Shown here piece by piece: positions 49,688-60,521 of a stretch of 64,000 nt of DNA. The notes beneath the pieces are model-generated. The model did no database searches and was not told the origin of the DNA. It was given only the letters and a program-made list of their open reading frames with translations. The stretch spans positions 1,270,001 to 1,334,000 of the forward strand of contig NZ_CP093302.1 in the NCBI RefSeq assembly GCF_024362765.1. The letters are read 5' to 3'. Numbering within the stretch: the stretch's first letter is position 1; every line of letters begins with the position of its first letter. The stretch is from Alkalihalobacillus sp. LMS6. Lineage in GTDB: Bacteria; Bacillota; Bacilli; Bacillales; Bacillaceae_D. Both the position numbers and the translations under genes were made by a program.

Positions 49688-50879
49688 TTCTCGTTAACGT
49701 TTGCATTCTTAAATAAGTACCGCTACGCCAAATATACTCTAATGGTCCGATCCTGAAAAATTTCAGCCAGACGATACTGAAGATTACTTGGAGTACGTAC
49801 ACAACAAAACAAAGCAACACGCCGTAAAAAATGCCTAACTGTCCGTACAGCCCAAGTCCGTAGCCGTAGAAGAGAAAAGTGAAAATCACGGACTGCAAGA
49901 TGTAATTTGTGAAAGCCATCTTTCCGACTGTAGCAAATGGGGTCATCCATTTAGCTCGATACGACACGATAAGAGCCACTGATGTTCCGTAGAACAAGGC
50001 TAAAAATGGAGCGCCAACATAGACGGATAAGAGTTCATACTGTGTATTGGCTCCACTTGCCAGAGCATTTGGTAGCTTGGCGGTTAGACCGACAAGTAAA
50101 AAGACTGGTAAAAATAGAAAGGCTTTTTTTCGATAAAGATGAAACGTCTCTAGCCATTTACTTTTCGCCACGAAAGCACCAAATAAAAACATCGGCATTA
50201 CGGTTAAAACAGCTGACAGTTGAAAGAAGATTTCTCCAAAAAGAAAGGCGATTGGGCTGCCACCTGATGTTAAACCAATCATATCCGTGCTCCCACGAAA
50301 CTGCACGTGATCGGCATAAGTGCCGTTTGCAATAATTGCTTGCTCGTTTTCGTAATACGCAGGCGCAGGTGTAGCACCCATATCTGGAAGAAGGGCGCTT
50401 GAAGCCATAAGAGTAAACCAGATTACGGCACTAATGAACAAGCCGCGTTTTTTTAATGGAAGAAAAGCTAGTAAAAGCATTGCTGTAAGGGAGTATGTCA
50501 GAAGAATATCTCCGCGCCATAAAAAGATAATATGTAAAAAGCCGAAAATAAGTAATAAACCGGTGCGGCGCCAGAAAACAGGTGTAAAAGATGCTTGTTT
50601 TGCAAGGAATCTCGAGCGTTGTAATGCCGTTCCATAACCAAATAAAAATGAAAATAACGTAATAAAACTTCCGTCTACGAGCAAACGAATAAAGAAATGG
50701 GTCCATTCATCGAGTGCACCGTTTTGATACATGCCTTGGACAGTCGTGATACTACCTAGCATGCCAAATTGAAAAACGATGCTATTGGCAATCAAAATAC
50801 CTAATAATGCAAAGCCTCGAATGACATCAAGCGAAAGTATTCGTTCATTTTGTTGAATTGAGCCGCTATTCTTAATCAT
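49668..50879 (-). CDS. DUF418-family membrane protein (YeiB-like)
   Basis: This 403-residue polytopic protein has about ten hydrophobic segments. The N-terminal SLDVIRGFALLGILIANS and the mid LFSFLFGYGTALQR are typical of YeiB/DUF418 proteins, which belong to the acyltransferase-3-like superfamily and are thought to modify or export surface components. The end carries the DUF418 motif IGPLEYIWRSGTYL. Monocistronic, with a GAGGAAT site. Substrate unknown. Confidence 0.88.
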   Translation of the reverse strand: MIKNSGSIQQNERILSLDVIRGFALLGILIANSIVFQFGMLGSITTVQGMYQNGALDEWTHFFIRLLVDGSFITLFSFLFGYGTALQRSRFLAKQASFTPVFWRRTGLLLIFGFLHIIFLWRGDILLTYSLTAMLLLAFLPLKKRGLFISAVIWFTLMASSALLPDMGATPAPAYYENEQAIIANGTYADHVQFRGSTDMIGLTSGGSPIAFLFGEIFFQLSAVLTVMPMFLFGAFVAKSKWLETFHLYRKKAFLFLPVFLLVGLTAKLPNALASGANTQYELLSVYVGAPFLALFYGTSVALIVSYRAKWMTPFATVGKMAFTNYILQSVIFTFLFYGYGLGLYGQLGIFYGVLLCFVVYVLQVIFSIVWLKFFRIGPLEYIWRSGTYLRMQTLTRTKRDTD

Positions 50880-51027
50880 TATTCCTCCATTCTACGTACA
50901 AGTACGATTAATTGAACGTTTTGATTATCCCATGTTCCTGCTGAATTGAAAAGTGAATTCGATTTATTTGTATTTTCGTTATTTTAAAGTAGACTAGGGA
51001 TGAGAAGATCGTAGAGGAGTGTTAACA

Positions 51028-51777
51028 ATGAATGAAATCATCAAACAAATGAGCGCGCACCGTTCCGTTCGTGCTTATGAAGATCAACATGTATCGCAAG
51101 AACAACTAACGGCGATTACTAACGCAGCTAGATGGGCGTCCACTTCTAATCATGTTCAAGCTTATTCAATTATTACTATTCAAAACGAACAAACAAAGGA
51201 AAGCTTAGCTGAATTAACAGGTGGCCAGCGCTGGGTACAAGCTTGTCCAGTATTTTTTGTTGTCTGTGCAGACTACACAAGGCAAAAGTATGCAAGTGAG
51301 AAGCATAATACCTCATTTGACGTAGGTGGCGCTGAGCAATTGTTAGTTAGTGCTGTTGATGTAGCGCTAGTTGCACAGAATATGCTACTTGCAGCTGAAT
51401 CACTCGGCTTAGGTGGCGTGATGATTGGCGGAATTCGCAATCAACCTCGTGAAGTAAGTGCTCTTCTTCAGCTCCCTACATACGTTGTTCCAATAATGGG
51501 CTTGGCGATCGGTGCACCTGGCCAAGAGGTGGCGCAAAAGCCACGGCTTCCTGAAGAGGCTGTTGTTCATCAAGAAACGTATAACCAAAATCAAAACAAT
51601 GCGATTGATGCTTACGATCAACTTATGAGTGAGTACTATACAGAGCGCACAAAGGGGAAACGAAGTTCGTCGTGGACGGAACTAATGGCAAGCTATACGA
51701 GTGTGCGCAAGCGTGCGCATATGGACGAGTTCCTTCAAGAAAAGGGATTTTTACAGGCGATGAAGGAGGAAGACTAA
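51028..51777 (+). CDS. NfrA/NfsA-type FMN-dependent nitroreductase
   Basis: This 249-residue flavoprotein is like B. subtilis NfrA1, an NADPH-dependent FMN reductase/nitroreductase. FMN-contact segments are SAHRSVRAYEDQHVS near the start, ARWASTSNHVQAYS, the GGAEQLLVSAVDVALVAQNM helix and the GIRNQPREVSALLQLP loop. GAGGAG and the ATG at 51028 fit; GTG 51019 upstream is less likely. The FAH-family gene begins 3 nt after it, so the two are co-transcribed. A stress or disulfide-related role is typical. Confidence 0.9.
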   Translation: MNEIIKQMSAHRSVRAYEDQHVSQEQLTAITNAARWASTSNHVQAYSIITIQNEQTKESLAELTGGQRWVQACPVFFVVCADYTRQKYASEKHNTSFDVGGAEQLLVSAVDVALVAQNMLLAAESLGLGGVMIGGIRNQPREVSALLQLPTYVVPIMGLAIGAPGQEVAQKPRLPEEAVVHQETYNQNQNNAIDAYDQLMSEYYTERTKGKRSSSWTELMASYTSVRKRAHMDEFLQEKGFLQAMKEED

Positions 51778-51780
51778 GAG

Positions 51781-52416
51781 ATGACTTCACGATTTGCGGA
51801 CATTGGAGATATTTATTGTGTAGGCCGAAATTATGCGGAACATGCACATGAACTTGGAAATGAAGTGCCTGAAGAACCTTTACTATTTACTAAACCGAGG
51901 AGTTCCCTTGCGCTAGCTAATGGAAGTGCGCTTTCTTTTCCTACTACTAAAGGAAGTATTCATTATGAAATTGAGCTTGTCTTAAAAATTGGCAAGGATG
52001 TATCAAGTGGAGATCAATTAGAAGATGTGGTTCAGGAAGTGGCTTTAGGTTTGGATTTGACGTTAAGGGACGTTCAATCAAAACTTAAGCAAAAAGGCCA
52101 TCCTTGGCTTAGAGCAAAAGGGTTTCCCAATGCTGCAATTCTCACTCCTTTCTTTTCTTTCGTTGGTGAGGAGAGCTGTAAAACGATCCCATTTGAATTA
52201 CGAAAAAATGGAGACGTTATGCAAAAAGGATATACAAAAGACATGATTTTCAGTTTAAGTGACCTTTTTGCTGAAGTTCAACAAGAGTTCGGGCTGAAAA
52301 AAGGTGATTTGCTTTTCACAGGCACGCCAAAGGGCGTCGGTCAGTTAAATGTGAGTGATGAGTTTAACCTTTTCTTTAATGGTGAAGAAAAAGGTTCATT
52401 TACGGTAAGTCGTTAA
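51781..52416 (+). CDS. Fumarylacetoacetate hydrolase-family protein
   Basis: This 211-residue member of the FAH superfamily has the metal ligands in HYEIELVLKIG (Glu pair) and GLDLTLRDVQ (Asp), with FTGTPKGVG at the C-terminus. Such small FAH proteins act as acylpyruvase, oxaloacetate decarboxylase/tautomerase or 2-hydroxyhepta-dienedioate isomerase; the exact role is not set by sequence. ATG 51781 lies 3 nt after the nitroreductase stop, with GAGG inside its end. Co-expression with a flavin reductase is an inference from spacing. Confidence 0.88.
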   Translation: MTSRFADIGDIYCVGRNYAEHAHELGNEVPEEPLLFTKPRSSLALANGSALSFPTTKGSIHYEIELVLKIGKDVSSGDQLEDVVQEVALGLDLTLRDVQSKLKQKGHPWLRAKGFPNAAILTPFFSFVGEESCKTIPFELRKNGDVMQKGYTKDMIFSLSDLFAEVQQEFGLKKGDLLFTGTPKGVGQLNVSDEFNLFFNGEEKGSFTVSR

Positions 52417-52628
52417 AGATTATCTGATGTTCACCCGATCATTTAAAACGGTTTTCTTTTCTTCCTCTAGAGATAAGAGTATACTTGATCCGTTCCTTAC
52501 GTATTCGCTGTCTTAAGCAAATGAATGGAAATGGTAAAATAGGGTAAAGTACTATTCAACTTACCGAAAAAAAGGTACACTACGTAATGGATTGAAGAGT
52601 GACGTTTTTCAAAGGGGTGAAGAGCCAT

Positions 52629-54167
52629 ATGAAAGAAATTGATGTTTCTAGATTTGAGAAGAAAATTATTATCCGTAACATCGAAGAAAAAGATTTTGAT
52701 GACATTATTAAGTTATCAAAGCAATGTTTTAAAAATATGGAACCGTGGCGTTACGACGAATTAAAGAGTCACATTTCTGTTTTCCCTGAGGGTCAGTTCT
52801 GTGTTGAATATGATGGTGAAATTATTGGTTCATGTTCAAGTTTAATTATAAATTTTGATGAGTATGACGATCAACATACGTGGGATGAAATTACGGATGA
52901 AGGCTATATTACGAACCATGATTCAGACGGATTTAACCTTTATGGTATTGAAGTAATGGTTCATCCAGATTTTCGTCGAATGAAGATTGGTAGACGTCTA
53001 TATGAAGCACGAAAAGAGCTATGCCGTGAATTGAATCTAAAGAGCATTATCATCGGCGGACGCATTCCTAATTACTATAAATATGCGGATCGATTTACAC
53101 CACGAGAATATGTGGACGAAGTGATGATGCACAACATTTACGATCCAGTATTAACATTCCAAGTAATTAATGGCTTTTCGTTAAAACGTGTAAATGCCAA
53201 CTATCTTGATGATGATCGAGCGAGTATGCGCTATGCGACGCTGATGGAATGGAATAATATTGATTATCAACCTTCAACACCGAAAAGAAGGTTTAAGACA
53301 TCCTTTCCTGTTCGAATCACGACAATTCAATATGAAATGAAGAAAATTTCTTCTTTCGATGACTTTGCGATTCAATGTGAGTACTACACAGATGTCGCCG
53401 CAAGTTATAAATCAGACTTTGCAGTATTCCCTGAGATCTTTACGCTACAACTCTTATCATTTCTACCTGAAAAGAGTCCTAGTCGCGCGATAAGACGCCT
53501 AACGGAGTTTACTGAAGACTATATTGAGTTATTTACGAATTTAGCAGTGAAATACAATGTCAATATTATTGGCGGTTCCCATTATGTAGAAGAAGAAGGG
53601 AAAATTTATAACATTAGCTACCTCTTCCGTCGCGATGGAACAATTGAAAAGCAATATAAGCTTCATGTTACACCGAATGAGCGCGTATTCTGGGGAATTT
53701 CTGGTGGCGATGAAGTAAAGGTATTTGATACAGACTGTGGAAAAATTGCCATTCAAATTTGCTACGACGTTGAGTTCCCTGAAATTGGGCGCATCGCAAC
53801 AGATAAAGGGGCGAACATTATTTTTTCTCCATTCTGTACAGATGATCGTCAAGGGTATTTACGTGTTCGCTATTGCTCTCAAGCAAGAGCGATTGAAAAT
53901 CAAGTGTATACTGTGATTTCCGGGACCGTTGGAAACTTGTCTGACGTAGCGAACATGGACATTCAGTACGCGCAATCGGGTATCTTCACACCATCTGACT
54001 TTGAGTTTCCGCGAGATGGTATTGTCGGAGAATGTAGTCCGAATGTGGAAACCGTTGTGGTCGGAGATGTGGACTTAGAAATTCTTAGAAGAAATCGTCG
54101 TTCAGGCAGTGTGAATCAATTGCGTGATCGCCGGGATGATATTTATCACGTTGTGTATAAACAATAA
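52629..54167 (+). CDS. GNAT acetyltransferase fused to a nitrilase-superfamily amidohydrolase (YhcX-like)
   Basis: This 512-residue two-domain protein has an N-terminal GNAT domain (about 10-200, VMVHPDFRRMKIGRRLYEA acetyl-CoA loop) and a C-terminal nitrilase fold. The nitrilase Glu-Lys-Cys triad is visible: FPEIF, YKLHVTPNE and IQICYDVEFPE. The same fusion exists in B. subtilis YhcX. A substrate such as an indolic or amino-acid amide is suspected, not known. AAAGGGGTGA fixes ATG 52629; the frame is open 30 nt further without a site. Monocistronic, ending in a terminator. Confidence 0.92.
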   Translation: MKEIDVSRFEKKIIIRNIEEKDFDDIIKLSKQCFKNMEPWRYDELKSHISVFPEGQFCVEYDGEIIGSCSSLIINFDEYDDQHTWDEITDEGYITNHDSDGFNLYGIEVMVHPDFRRMKIGRRLYEARKELCRELNLKSIIIGGRIPNYYKYADRFTPREYVDEVMMHNIYDPVLTFQVINGFSLKRVNANYLDDDRASMRYATLMEWNNIDYQPSTPKRRFKTSFPVRITTIQYEMKKISSFDDFAIQCEYYTDVAASYKSDFAVFPEIFTLQLLSFLPEKSPSRAIRRLTEFTEDYIELFTNLAVKYNVNIIGGSHYVEEEGKIYNISYLFRRDGTIEKQYKLHVTPNERVFWGISGGDEVKVFDTDCGKIAIQICYDVEFPEIGRIATDKGANIIFSPFCTDDRQGYLRVRYCSQARAIENQVYTVISGTVGNLSDVANMDIQYAQSGIFTPSDFEFPRDGIVGECSPNVETVVVGDVDLEILRRNRRSGSVNQLRDRRDDIYHVVYKQ

Positions 54168-54173
54168 TGAGTA

Positions 54174-54210
54174 GAAGGCGCCCAAAAACTTATGGGCGTC
54201 TTCGTTTATG
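54174..54210 (+). terminator. Terminator after the GNAT-nitrilase fusion
   Basis: GAAGGCGCCC pairs with GGGCGTCTTC (one G-T pair), followed by a T-containing CGTTTATG tail. Moderately strong. Confidence 0.7.
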
Positions 54211-54256
54211 ATTTGGAACAATGGCAACAATAGGTGCTAAAAGGAGTTGATACACA

Positions 54257-54649
54257 TTGAATACCTCTTTTGCACCTGTTGTAATGAAACAAATTAGTTT
54301 GCTTATTCTCATTGCCTCTGCTGTTTATTTCATTTACTCCATTCGTTCCTATGATGGGGTTCAGCAATTGTTCATAGAAGAAATTCCTCTCACAGTTCAG
54401 GCAGAAAAGACGGCGGATTTACAAGTATTTGTTCAAGATTATAATGGGGAAGCGGTCACAACAGCGAATGTGGTCGGTCATTATTTTTTACAGGAACAAG
54501 AAGTCGATGTCCTTTTTCACCATATCGATAACGGCTTGTATGAGGGAGAAGGCTTGTTTGTTATCCCTGGACAATGGAGTGGTGAAATTGAAGCAAAAAC
54601 ATTCTCAACCGAAGCAAAAATTGATATGATAATAGACGTAAAACCATAG
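54257..54649 (+). CDS. Membrane-anchored FixH/YtkA-like domain protein
   Basis: This 130-residue protein has an N-terminal membrane anchor (about residues 10-27, KQISLLILIASAVYFIYSI) and an extracellular beta-sandwich. The outer part, LTVQAEKTADLQVFVQDYNGEAV through DNGLYEGEGLFVIPGQWSGEIEAKT, resembles FixH/YtkA domains that act in copper or cytochrome-oxidase assembly. TTG 54257 follows AAAGGAGT. It precedes sfsA by 25 nt and may share its transcript. Function not firmly assigned. Confidence 0.65.
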   Translation: MNTSFAPVVMKQISLLILIASAVYFIYSIRSYDGVQQLFIEEIPLTVQAEKTADLQVFVQDYNGEAVTTANVVGHYFLQEQEVDVLFHHIDNGLYEGEGLFVIPGQWSGEIEAKTFSTEAKIDMIIDVKP

Positions 54650-54674
54650 AGAGAGTGTATAAGGAGAGAGTGTA

Positions 54675-55379
54675 TTGGTCGTTTTTCCCCCATTAATAAA
54701 AGCGAAATTTATTGAACGGCCAAATCGGTTTATTTTGGTCTTAGAACGTCAAGATACAAAAGAATTGATTCGTGCACATTTGCCCGACCCTGGGAGGTTA
54801 AAGGAACTTCTCGTGAAAGATGCGACGGTTTGGGTTACGTATAGTGATAAAAGCACCCGAAAAACAAAGTGGACAGCTGTTTTATGTGAATCAGAAGAAG
54901 GGTTATACGTTTCACTTCAAACAACCGTTGCCAATAGGCTCGTTGAATCGGCTATTCAAACGAAAGCGATTGATTCACTTAGTGAATGGGAACTAGTAAG
55001 AAGAGAATATCAAGTTGGTTCCTCGCGCTTTGATTTTTTACTCGAAAATTCGACCAAAGAACAGCTTTTGCTTGAAGTGAAGAGTGTAACTTTGGCAAGA
55101 GATGGGAAAGGGCTTTTTCCTGATGCGCCAACTTCACGAGGGACCAAACATGTTCATGAATTAACGGAGCTTGTTCAAACAGGTACGTATCAAACAGGAA
55201 TTTTGTTTGTTGCACAAAGAGAGGCTATCACGTCCATCTCGAGCGAGAAAGTGATTGATCCTGCTTTTAACCACGCATTAGAAAAAGCGCACGAAGAAGG
55301 TGTGAAGATCGTCGCCGTAAACACGTTGATTTCAACAACTGAAATTTCAATTCAGAAAGAAATTCCCTTTTTCATCTGA
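54675..55379 (+). CDS. sfsA: SfsA-family DNA-binding/nuclease-like protein
   Basis: This 234-residue SfsA protein has an N-terminal OB-like domain (RFILVLERQDTKELIRAHLPDPGRL) and a C-terminal PD-(D/E)xK-like nuclease fold with LLEVKSVTLAR as the Asp-Glu-Lys strand. E. coli SfsA affects maltose metabolism and binds DNA; the true activity is unknown. TTG 54675 follows AAGGAGAG; the next gene is about 60 nt downstream. The assignment is secure as a family. Confidence 0.92.
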   Translation: MVVFPPLIKAKFIERPNRFILVLERQDTKELIRAHLPDPGRLKELLVKDATVWVTYSDKSTRKTKWTAVLCESEEGLYVSLQTTVANRLVESAIQTKAIDSLSEWELVRREYQVGSSRFDFLLENSTKEQLLLEVKSVTLARDGKGLFPDAPTSRGTKHVHELTELVQTGTYQTGILFVAQREAITSISSEKVIDPAFNHALEKAHEEGVKIVAVNTLISTTEISIQKEIPFFI

Positions 55380-55438
55380 TTTATTTTTTGAAGAATGGTA
55401 TAGTGAAGCATAGGAGCAGCAACGAATGGAGAGGGCAG

Positions 55439-57049
55439 ATGATTCGTACTTTTTCTAATGAATATAGACATGAGAATGTAATGAAAATGACGGAAGGGCC
55501 GTTTGATTTACTCGTTATTGGTGGCGGAATTACAGGAGCGGGTATTGCGCTTGATGCCTCTATTCGTGGACTAAAAACGCTTTTAGTTGATCAGGAGGAT
55601 TTCGCGTCAGGCGCATCAAGAAATTGGTCAAATCTTTTCCATACTGAAATCCAACATATGAACCATTTAGATATGAAGGCATACAACGATATGTTTAAAC
55701 AGAGAGCGATTTTAAAAGAAAACGCCCCTCATTTGGTGAAACAAATTGAACTTATTCTACCTACATATAAAACAGGGCTTTTTACAAAATCGTTTCGAAC
55801 AAAAATGTTGGATCGTCTAACCGAAATGGCATTCAAAGAAAAGCGTAAGCACCTCACAAAGAAAGAATTAATCAAACGGGAGCCAATGCTCTCTTTTAAA
55901 CAAGGGAAACACGCGTTACTTTATAAAGAATTTCTCTTAGATGAGTCGCGATTAACGATTGACCTCGTAAAAGAAGCTGTAAAAAGAGGGCTTCTCGCAC
56001 TTAACTATATGAAAGTGGAGAGTTTTATCTATGAGAATGATAAAATAAGCGGGGCTCTCATTGTTGATCAAAATAAACATGTTGTACATAAAGTGATAAC
56101 AAAGCAAGTGGTTAATGCAACAGGTTCATCAGTTGACAGACTTCGCGTGCAAGATCGTTCATTGAATCATCTCGCAATTGATTACGTCGAAGATCATTTT
56201 ATTAGCGTCAAACGAGACTTTTTACCGATTCATCACGCGATCTATGTTGAAACAGACGGAAACCAATTAATCAGTTTTGTTCCGTACCGAGGAACGGTAA
56301 TCATCGGAACTTCAGTAAAAAAAGAGGATCGACAATCCATTATCCCTTTTCTCATCGATGCTGTGAATCGTACGTTTGAAAATGTTCATATGTCACAAGA
56401 GCAGTTGGAAGGAAGCTGGGTCGTTAAACGTCCTTTTCCAATTGATAATAAGAAAAAATATCATGAGTTTAAACGATCTGAATGCATTGAATCCTCATCA
56501 GGACTTTTATCTGTAATTTGTAGCCAACATACATTTTATCGATCAATTGCTGAGCAAATTGTGAATCGAGTGTGTAAAAAACTGCAGCCAAACGTAAAAA
56601 AAGTTTGTGAAACGGATACGGTCACGATTTCAGGCGGGTATGTTGGGGGAATGGACGATTTTCAACTGTACAAAAAGAAGCGTGCCGAAGAAGGAAATCA
56701 GTACGGGTTAACGGTCGAGCAAGCAAATGAATTAATTGATCGCTATGGATCAAACATCGGTCAGATTTATGCGCGAATCCGCATGAATGGAAAACAAGCA
56801 AAAATGTTTGGTATGAGTCCTGCTCTTTTTGCAGAACTTGTTTATTGTATAGAAGAAGAAGGCATTCTTAGCCCAGTTGACTTTTTTATTCAGCGAACAG
56901 GTTACCTTGTAGTTAATAAAGATTTTGTAAGCGCAATGAAAGAACCAATTTTTCGATATATGCGAGATCGACTAAATTGGACGGAAGAACAAGAAGAACG
57001 ATTTCGAGAAAAATTAATGGTTGAAATGACTCAAGTATACAACGTTTAG
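55439..57049 (+). CDS. Divergent GlpD-like FAD-dependent dehydrogenase
   Basis: This 536-residue flavoprotein has FAD-binding [22 protein letters not shown] near residues 23-44 (motif shown split here) and other GlpD-like segments ([26 protein letters not shown]). The usual GlpD block TSSRSTKLVHGGLRYL is replaced by [16 protein letters not shown], and the TVIIGTTDT pattern by [10 protein letters not shown]. It is therefore a paralogue whose substrate may no longer be glycerol-3-phosphate. ATG 55439 follows GAGAGGG; the frame runs 51 nt further upstream without a site. pgcA begins 26 nt after it. Confidence 0.72.
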   Translation: MIRTFSNEYRHENVMKMTEGPFDLLVIGGGITGAGIALDASIRGLKTLLVDQEDFASGASRNWSNLFHTEIQHMNHLDMKAYNDMFKQRAILKENAPHLVKQIELILPTYKTGLFTKSFRTKMLDRLTEMAFKEKRKHLTKKELIKREPMLSFKQGKHALLYKEFLLDESRLTIDLVKEAVKRGLLALNYMKVESFIYENDKISGALIVDQNKHVVHKVITKQVVNATGSSVDRLRVQDRSLNHLAIDYVEDHFISVKRDFLPIHHAIYVETDGNQLISFVPYRGTVIIGTSVKKEDRQSIIPFLIDAVNRTFENVHMSQEQLEGSWVVKRPFPIDNKKKYHEFKRSECIESSSGLLSVICSQHTFYRSIAEQIVNRVCKKLQPNVKKVCETDTVTISGGYVGGMDDFQLYKKKRAEEGNQYGLTVEQANELIDRYGSNIGQIYARIRMNGKQAKMFGMSPALFAELVYCIEEEGILSPVDFFIQRTGYLVVNKDFVSAMKEPIFRYMRDRLNWTEEQEERFREKLMVEMTQVYNV

Positions 57050-57075
57050 AAAAGACGTATTTTGGAGGAGAACGT

Positions 57076-58818
57076 ATGAATTATAAAGAGATTGCGACGA
57101 AATGGGAGAGCTTTTCAGCCCTAGAACCCGATTTAAGAGAAGCGCTGAATGAAATTCGAGATGATGAAAAAGCTTTAGAGGACGCGTTTTACACGACATT
57201 AGCATTTGGAACTGGTGGCATGAGGGGGATGATTGGTCCTGGTCCCAATCGAATGAACACGTATACGGTTCGAAAAGCTACGAGAGGTTTAGCGGAATTT
57301 ATTGCGAAGCGAGGAGAAGGGGCAAAGTCAAGAGGTGTTGTCATTGCATATGATTCGAGACACAAATCTGCAAAGTTTGCTCATGAAGCTGCTTTAACCC
57401 TTGGTGCACAAGGAATAAAAGCATATGTCTTTCATGATTTGCGTCCGACACCAGAGCTTTCATATGCAGTCCGCTATTTGCAAGCTGAGGCGGGAATCGT
57501 CATTACCGCTTCTCACAATCCGCCAGAATACAACGGATTTAAAGTTTACGGTTCAGATGGTGGCCAGTTCCCACCTGCTCTGGCTGATGAACTTGTAGAC
57601 TGTGTGAACGAGATAGAAGATGAGCTAACAATTGAAGTTGGTGATGAGAGCCAGTTGAAGGCGACACAATTGTATGAAGTAATCTCCTCAGAAGTAGATG
57701 ATGCGTATAATGAAGAACTCAAAAGCATTTTGTTGCAGCAAGATCTTATTAAAGAAGCTGGCGATCAGTTAAAGATTGTGTTCACACCTTTACACGGAAC
57801 AGCAAACATTCCAGTACGCAAAGTTTTAGAGGACGTAGGTTTTAGTCAAGTAACAGTCGTACAAGAGCAAGAATTACCTGATCCAAACTTTTCAACTGTA
57901 CAATCACCAAATCCAGAAGAACATGCCGCATTTAAAGAAGCTATTCGCTACGGTGAGGAAGAAGACGCAGATATCTTATTGGCAACTGATCCAGATGCGG
58001 ACCGAGTGGGTCTTGCTGTGAAAGATGATTCTGGTGATTATGTTGTGTTAACAGGGAACCAAACAGGGGCACTAATGCTTGATTACTTGATTTCTGTTAA
58101 ACAAGAACAAGGAACGTTGCCGGAGAACGGAATTGTATTGAAAACGATTGTTACTTCCGAAATTGGACGAGCTATCGCAGAACGTTATCAATTAACATCG
58201 TTAGATACGTTAACAGGCTTCAAATTTATTGGCGAAAAAATTGGTGAGTATGAGCGGACAGGTGAGCACCAATTTTTGTTTGGCTATGAAGAAAGCTACG
58301 GCTATTTAGTTGGAGATTTTGTCCGTGATAAAGATGCCGTTCAAGCTTGTCTATTTGCAGCAGAACTCGCGTTGCACTACAAACAAAAAGGGCTATCGGT
58401 TTATGAAGCGCTTCAACAAGTATTTGAAAAATACGGGTATTACAAAGAAGATTTAGAATCGTTAACGCTTAAAGGAAAAGCAGGTGTAGAAAAAATCGCT
58501 TCGATTATGACTTCTTTGCGAAACAATCCGCCAACTGATATCGCCGGAAGAATGATAGAGAGTATTGAAGACTATCAGTCCGGAAAGCGTTTCTCTTCAA
58601 TGGATCAAAAGGAAACAGCGATTGATCTTCCGTCATCAAATGTCTTAAAGTATTTCTTGCAAGGCGAGGCATGGTTCTGTGTAAGACCTTCTGGAACGGA
58701 GCCAAAAGTGAAATTTTACTTTGGTGTTAAAGAAGAATCTTCAGCCGATAGTGCAGAATCGCTTCGACAGTTAAAAGAGGCGGTCATGTCTTATATGAAG
58801 CAATATACAAACGAATAG
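57076..58818 (+). CDS. pgcA: Phosphoglucomutase / phosphomannomutase (PgcA type)
   Basis: This 580-residue enzyme converts glucose-6-P and glucose-1-P, feeding UDP-glucose for lipoteichoic-acid anchors and other surface sugars. The phosphoserine motif is [13 protein letters not shown], the Mg2+ loop DPDADRVG, the sugar-binding loop GYEESYGYL and the C-terminal phosphate-binding [15 protein letters not shown] precedes the ATG. It starts 26 nt after the GlpD-like gene and may be co-transcribed. A terminator follows. Confidence 0.94.
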   Translation: MNYKEIATKWESFSALEPDLREALNEIRDDEKALEDAFYTTLAFGTGGMRGMIGPGPNRMNTYTVRKATRGLAEFIAKRGEGAKSRGVVIAYDSRHKSAKFAHEAALTLGAQGIKAYVFHDLRPTPELSYAVRYLQAEAGIVITASHNPPEYNGFKVYGSDGGQFPPALADELVDCVNEIEDELTIEVGDESQLKATQLYEVISSEVDDAYNEELKSILLQQDLIKEAGDQLKIVFTPLHGTANIPVRKVLEDVGFSQVTVVQEQELPDPNFSTVQSPNPEEHAAFKEAIRYGEEEDADILLATDPDADRVGLAVKDDSGDYVVLTGNQTGALMLDYLISVKQEQGTLPENGIVLKTIVTSEIGRAIAERYQLTSLDTLTGFKFIGEKIGEYERTGEHQFLFGYEESYGYLVGDFVRDKDAVQACLFAAELALHYKQKGLSVYEALQQVFEKYGYYKEDLESLTLKGKAGVEKIASIMTSLRNNPPTDIAGRMIESIEDYQSGKRFSSMDQKETAIDLPSSNVLKYFLQGEAWFCVRPSGTEPKVKFYFGVKEESSADSAESLRQLKEAVMSYMKQYTNE

Positions 58819-58854
58819 CGAGAAGAAAGAAAGACAGCGTCACCACGATAAATC

Positions 58855-58897
58855 AAAACCTTCATGAGTGAATAACCATCATTTATGAAGGTTTTTT
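58855..58897 (+). terminator. Intrinsic terminator after pgcA
   Basis: AAAACCTTCAT pairs with ATGAAGGTTTT over a 19-nt loop, followed by T residues. Confidence 0.87.
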
Positions 58898-59010
58898 GCG
58901 ATTGTTTTACCAAAAGGTTTTATCGGTCAACGTTGAGTATGCCTTATTAAATGAGAGAACAGCTTTAAGTCATTCATAACTTTGAGAAGATGGCGCCCTG
59001 TCTTTTTGGT

Positions 59011-59039
59011 TCATTTTCTGAAGCCACCCTTCATAGAAT
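59011..59039 (+). promoter_or_regulatory. SigE-like promoter of spoVR
   Basis: TCATTTT (59011-59017), 14 nt, CATAGAAT (59032-59039). Each box is one base from the SigE patterns (KMATATT and CATACAHT), and the spacing is ideal. Transcription would begin just ahead of the AAGAGGGGGG site, which supports the GTG start. B. subtilis spoVR is a SigE gene. Confidence 0.55.
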
Positions 59040-59062
59040 GAATGAAAAGAGGGGGGACGACA

Positions 59063-60454
59063 GTGTCAACTAATTGGAGTGAGCTCGAGCGATCGATTGC
59101 TGAAATTACGGAGATTGCCACCGGCTTTGGACTAGATTTTTATGAAATGCGCTATGAAATTTGTCCTGCAGATATTATCTATACGTTTGGCGCGTACGGG
59201 ATGCCAACTCGCTATAATCATTGGTCTTACGGGAAACAATACCATCGAATGAAATTACAATATGATCTTGGATTGAGTAAAATTTATGAGCTTGTTATTA
59301 ATTCTGATCCTTGTTACGCTTTTTTGCTAGATAGCAATACACTGATTCAAAACAAACTGATCGTGGCCCACGTTCTAGCTCATTGTGATTTTTTTAAAAA
59401 CAATATTCGTTTCTCAAACACGAGAAAAGATATGGTTGAGAGCATGAGTGCTACAGCAGAACGAATTGCAAAATATGAACATGAACACGGGAAAGATGCG
59501 GTGGAAAGCTTTCTTGATGCGGTCCTTGCTATTCAAGAGCATGTCGACCCCACACTCGTGAAACCGCGGAAAAAGGAAACGTCTGAAACAGTCGCTCAAA
59601 AAGTTACAGAATATGATGATCTATGGGCGCTTGAAGAAAAAGAGCCACAAGTAGACAATGTGATTAAACGATCATTCCCCTTGCAGCCAGAAAAAGACAT
59701 CCTTTTATTCATAGAAGAAAACAGCCGCCATCTTGAACCGTGGCAACGAGACATCCTAACAATGATGAGAGAAGAGATGCTTTATTTCTGGCCTCAATTA
59801 GAAACGAAAATTATGAATGAAGGATGGGCGTCGTATTGGCATGCCAAAATTTTAAGAGAGATGGATTTAACGAGTGATGAAGTGATTGAATTTGCAAAGT
59901 TAAATGCAGGTGTTGTGCAGCCGTCGCAAACATCCATTAATCCATATTATTTAGGGATTAAATTATTTGAAGACATTGAACGACGCTACGATAACCCGAG
60001 CGAAGAGATGGTCCGTTTACAAGGGGTAAAAAAAGGAAGCGGTAGAGAGAAGATCTTTGAAGTTCGAGAAATAGAATCCGATACATCGTTTCTTAGAAAC
60101 TATTTGACAAGAGAATTTGTTGAAGAGGAAGACCTTTATTTATTTCAAAAGCAAGGCAGCGATTATAAAATAACCGAAAAAGCGTGGGAAGGTGTACGAG
60201 ATCAATTGACTCATTCTCGCGTGAATGGAGGATTTCCATATCTCGTTGTCGCAGACGGAGATTATTTAAAAAATGGTGAGCTTTATATTAAGCATGCGTT
60301 TGAAGGAACAGAACTTGATGTCAGTTACTTAGAAAAGGTGGTCCCCTATCTATACGAACTATGGGGCCGTACGGTTCACCTAGAGACAAATGTCAACGGG
60401 AAAGCAGTGACATTTATTTTTGATGGAAATAAAGTTCATCGCAAGTATGTATAA
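59063..60454 (+). CDS. spoVR: Stage V sporulation protein SpoVR
   Basis: This 463-residue SpoVR-family protein is required for normal cortex formation in B. subtilis. Characteristic segments are [24 protein letters not shown] (split), [28 protein letters not shown], and [22 protein letters not shown] 59063 is chosen because the AAGAGGGGGG site fits it; ATG 59042 in the same frame precedes the site. It works with PrkA and YhbH, encoded about 21-25 kb upstream. Length agrees with the family (about 468). Confidence 0.95.
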   Translation: MSTNWSELERSIAEITEIATGFGLDFYEMRYEICPADIIYTFGAYGMPTRYNHWSYGKQYHRMKLQYDLGLSKIYELVINSDPCYAFLLDSNTLIQNKLIVAHVLAHCDFFKNNIRFSNTRKDMVESMSATAERIAKYEHEHGKDAVESFLDAVLAIQEHVDPTLVKPRKKETSETVAQKVTEYDDLWALEEKEPQVDNVIKRSFPLQPEKDILLFIEENSRHLEPWQRDILTMMREEMLYFWPQLETKIMNEGWASYWHAKILREMDLTSDEVIEFAKLNAGVVQPSQTSINPYYLGIKLFEDIERRYDNPSEEMVRLQGVKKGSGREKIFEVREIESDTSFLRNYLTREFVEEEDLYLFQKQGSDYKITEKAWEGVRDQLTHSRVNGGFPYLVVADGDYLKNGELYIKHAFEGTELDVSYLEKVVPYLYELWGRTVHLETNVNGKAVTFIFDGNKVHRKYV

Positions 60455-60470
60455 AAGAGCAGATTTTTGT

Positions 60471-60521
60471 ACTATAGGCAGGTGTTTAGACTCATGAGCA
60501 CCGGTCTGTAGTGCTTTTTCC
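60471..60521 (+). terminator. Probable terminator after spoVR
   Basis: ACTATAGGCAGGTG can pair with CACCGGTCTGTAGT with three imperfect positions, followed by CTTTTTCCG. Confidence 0.6.
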
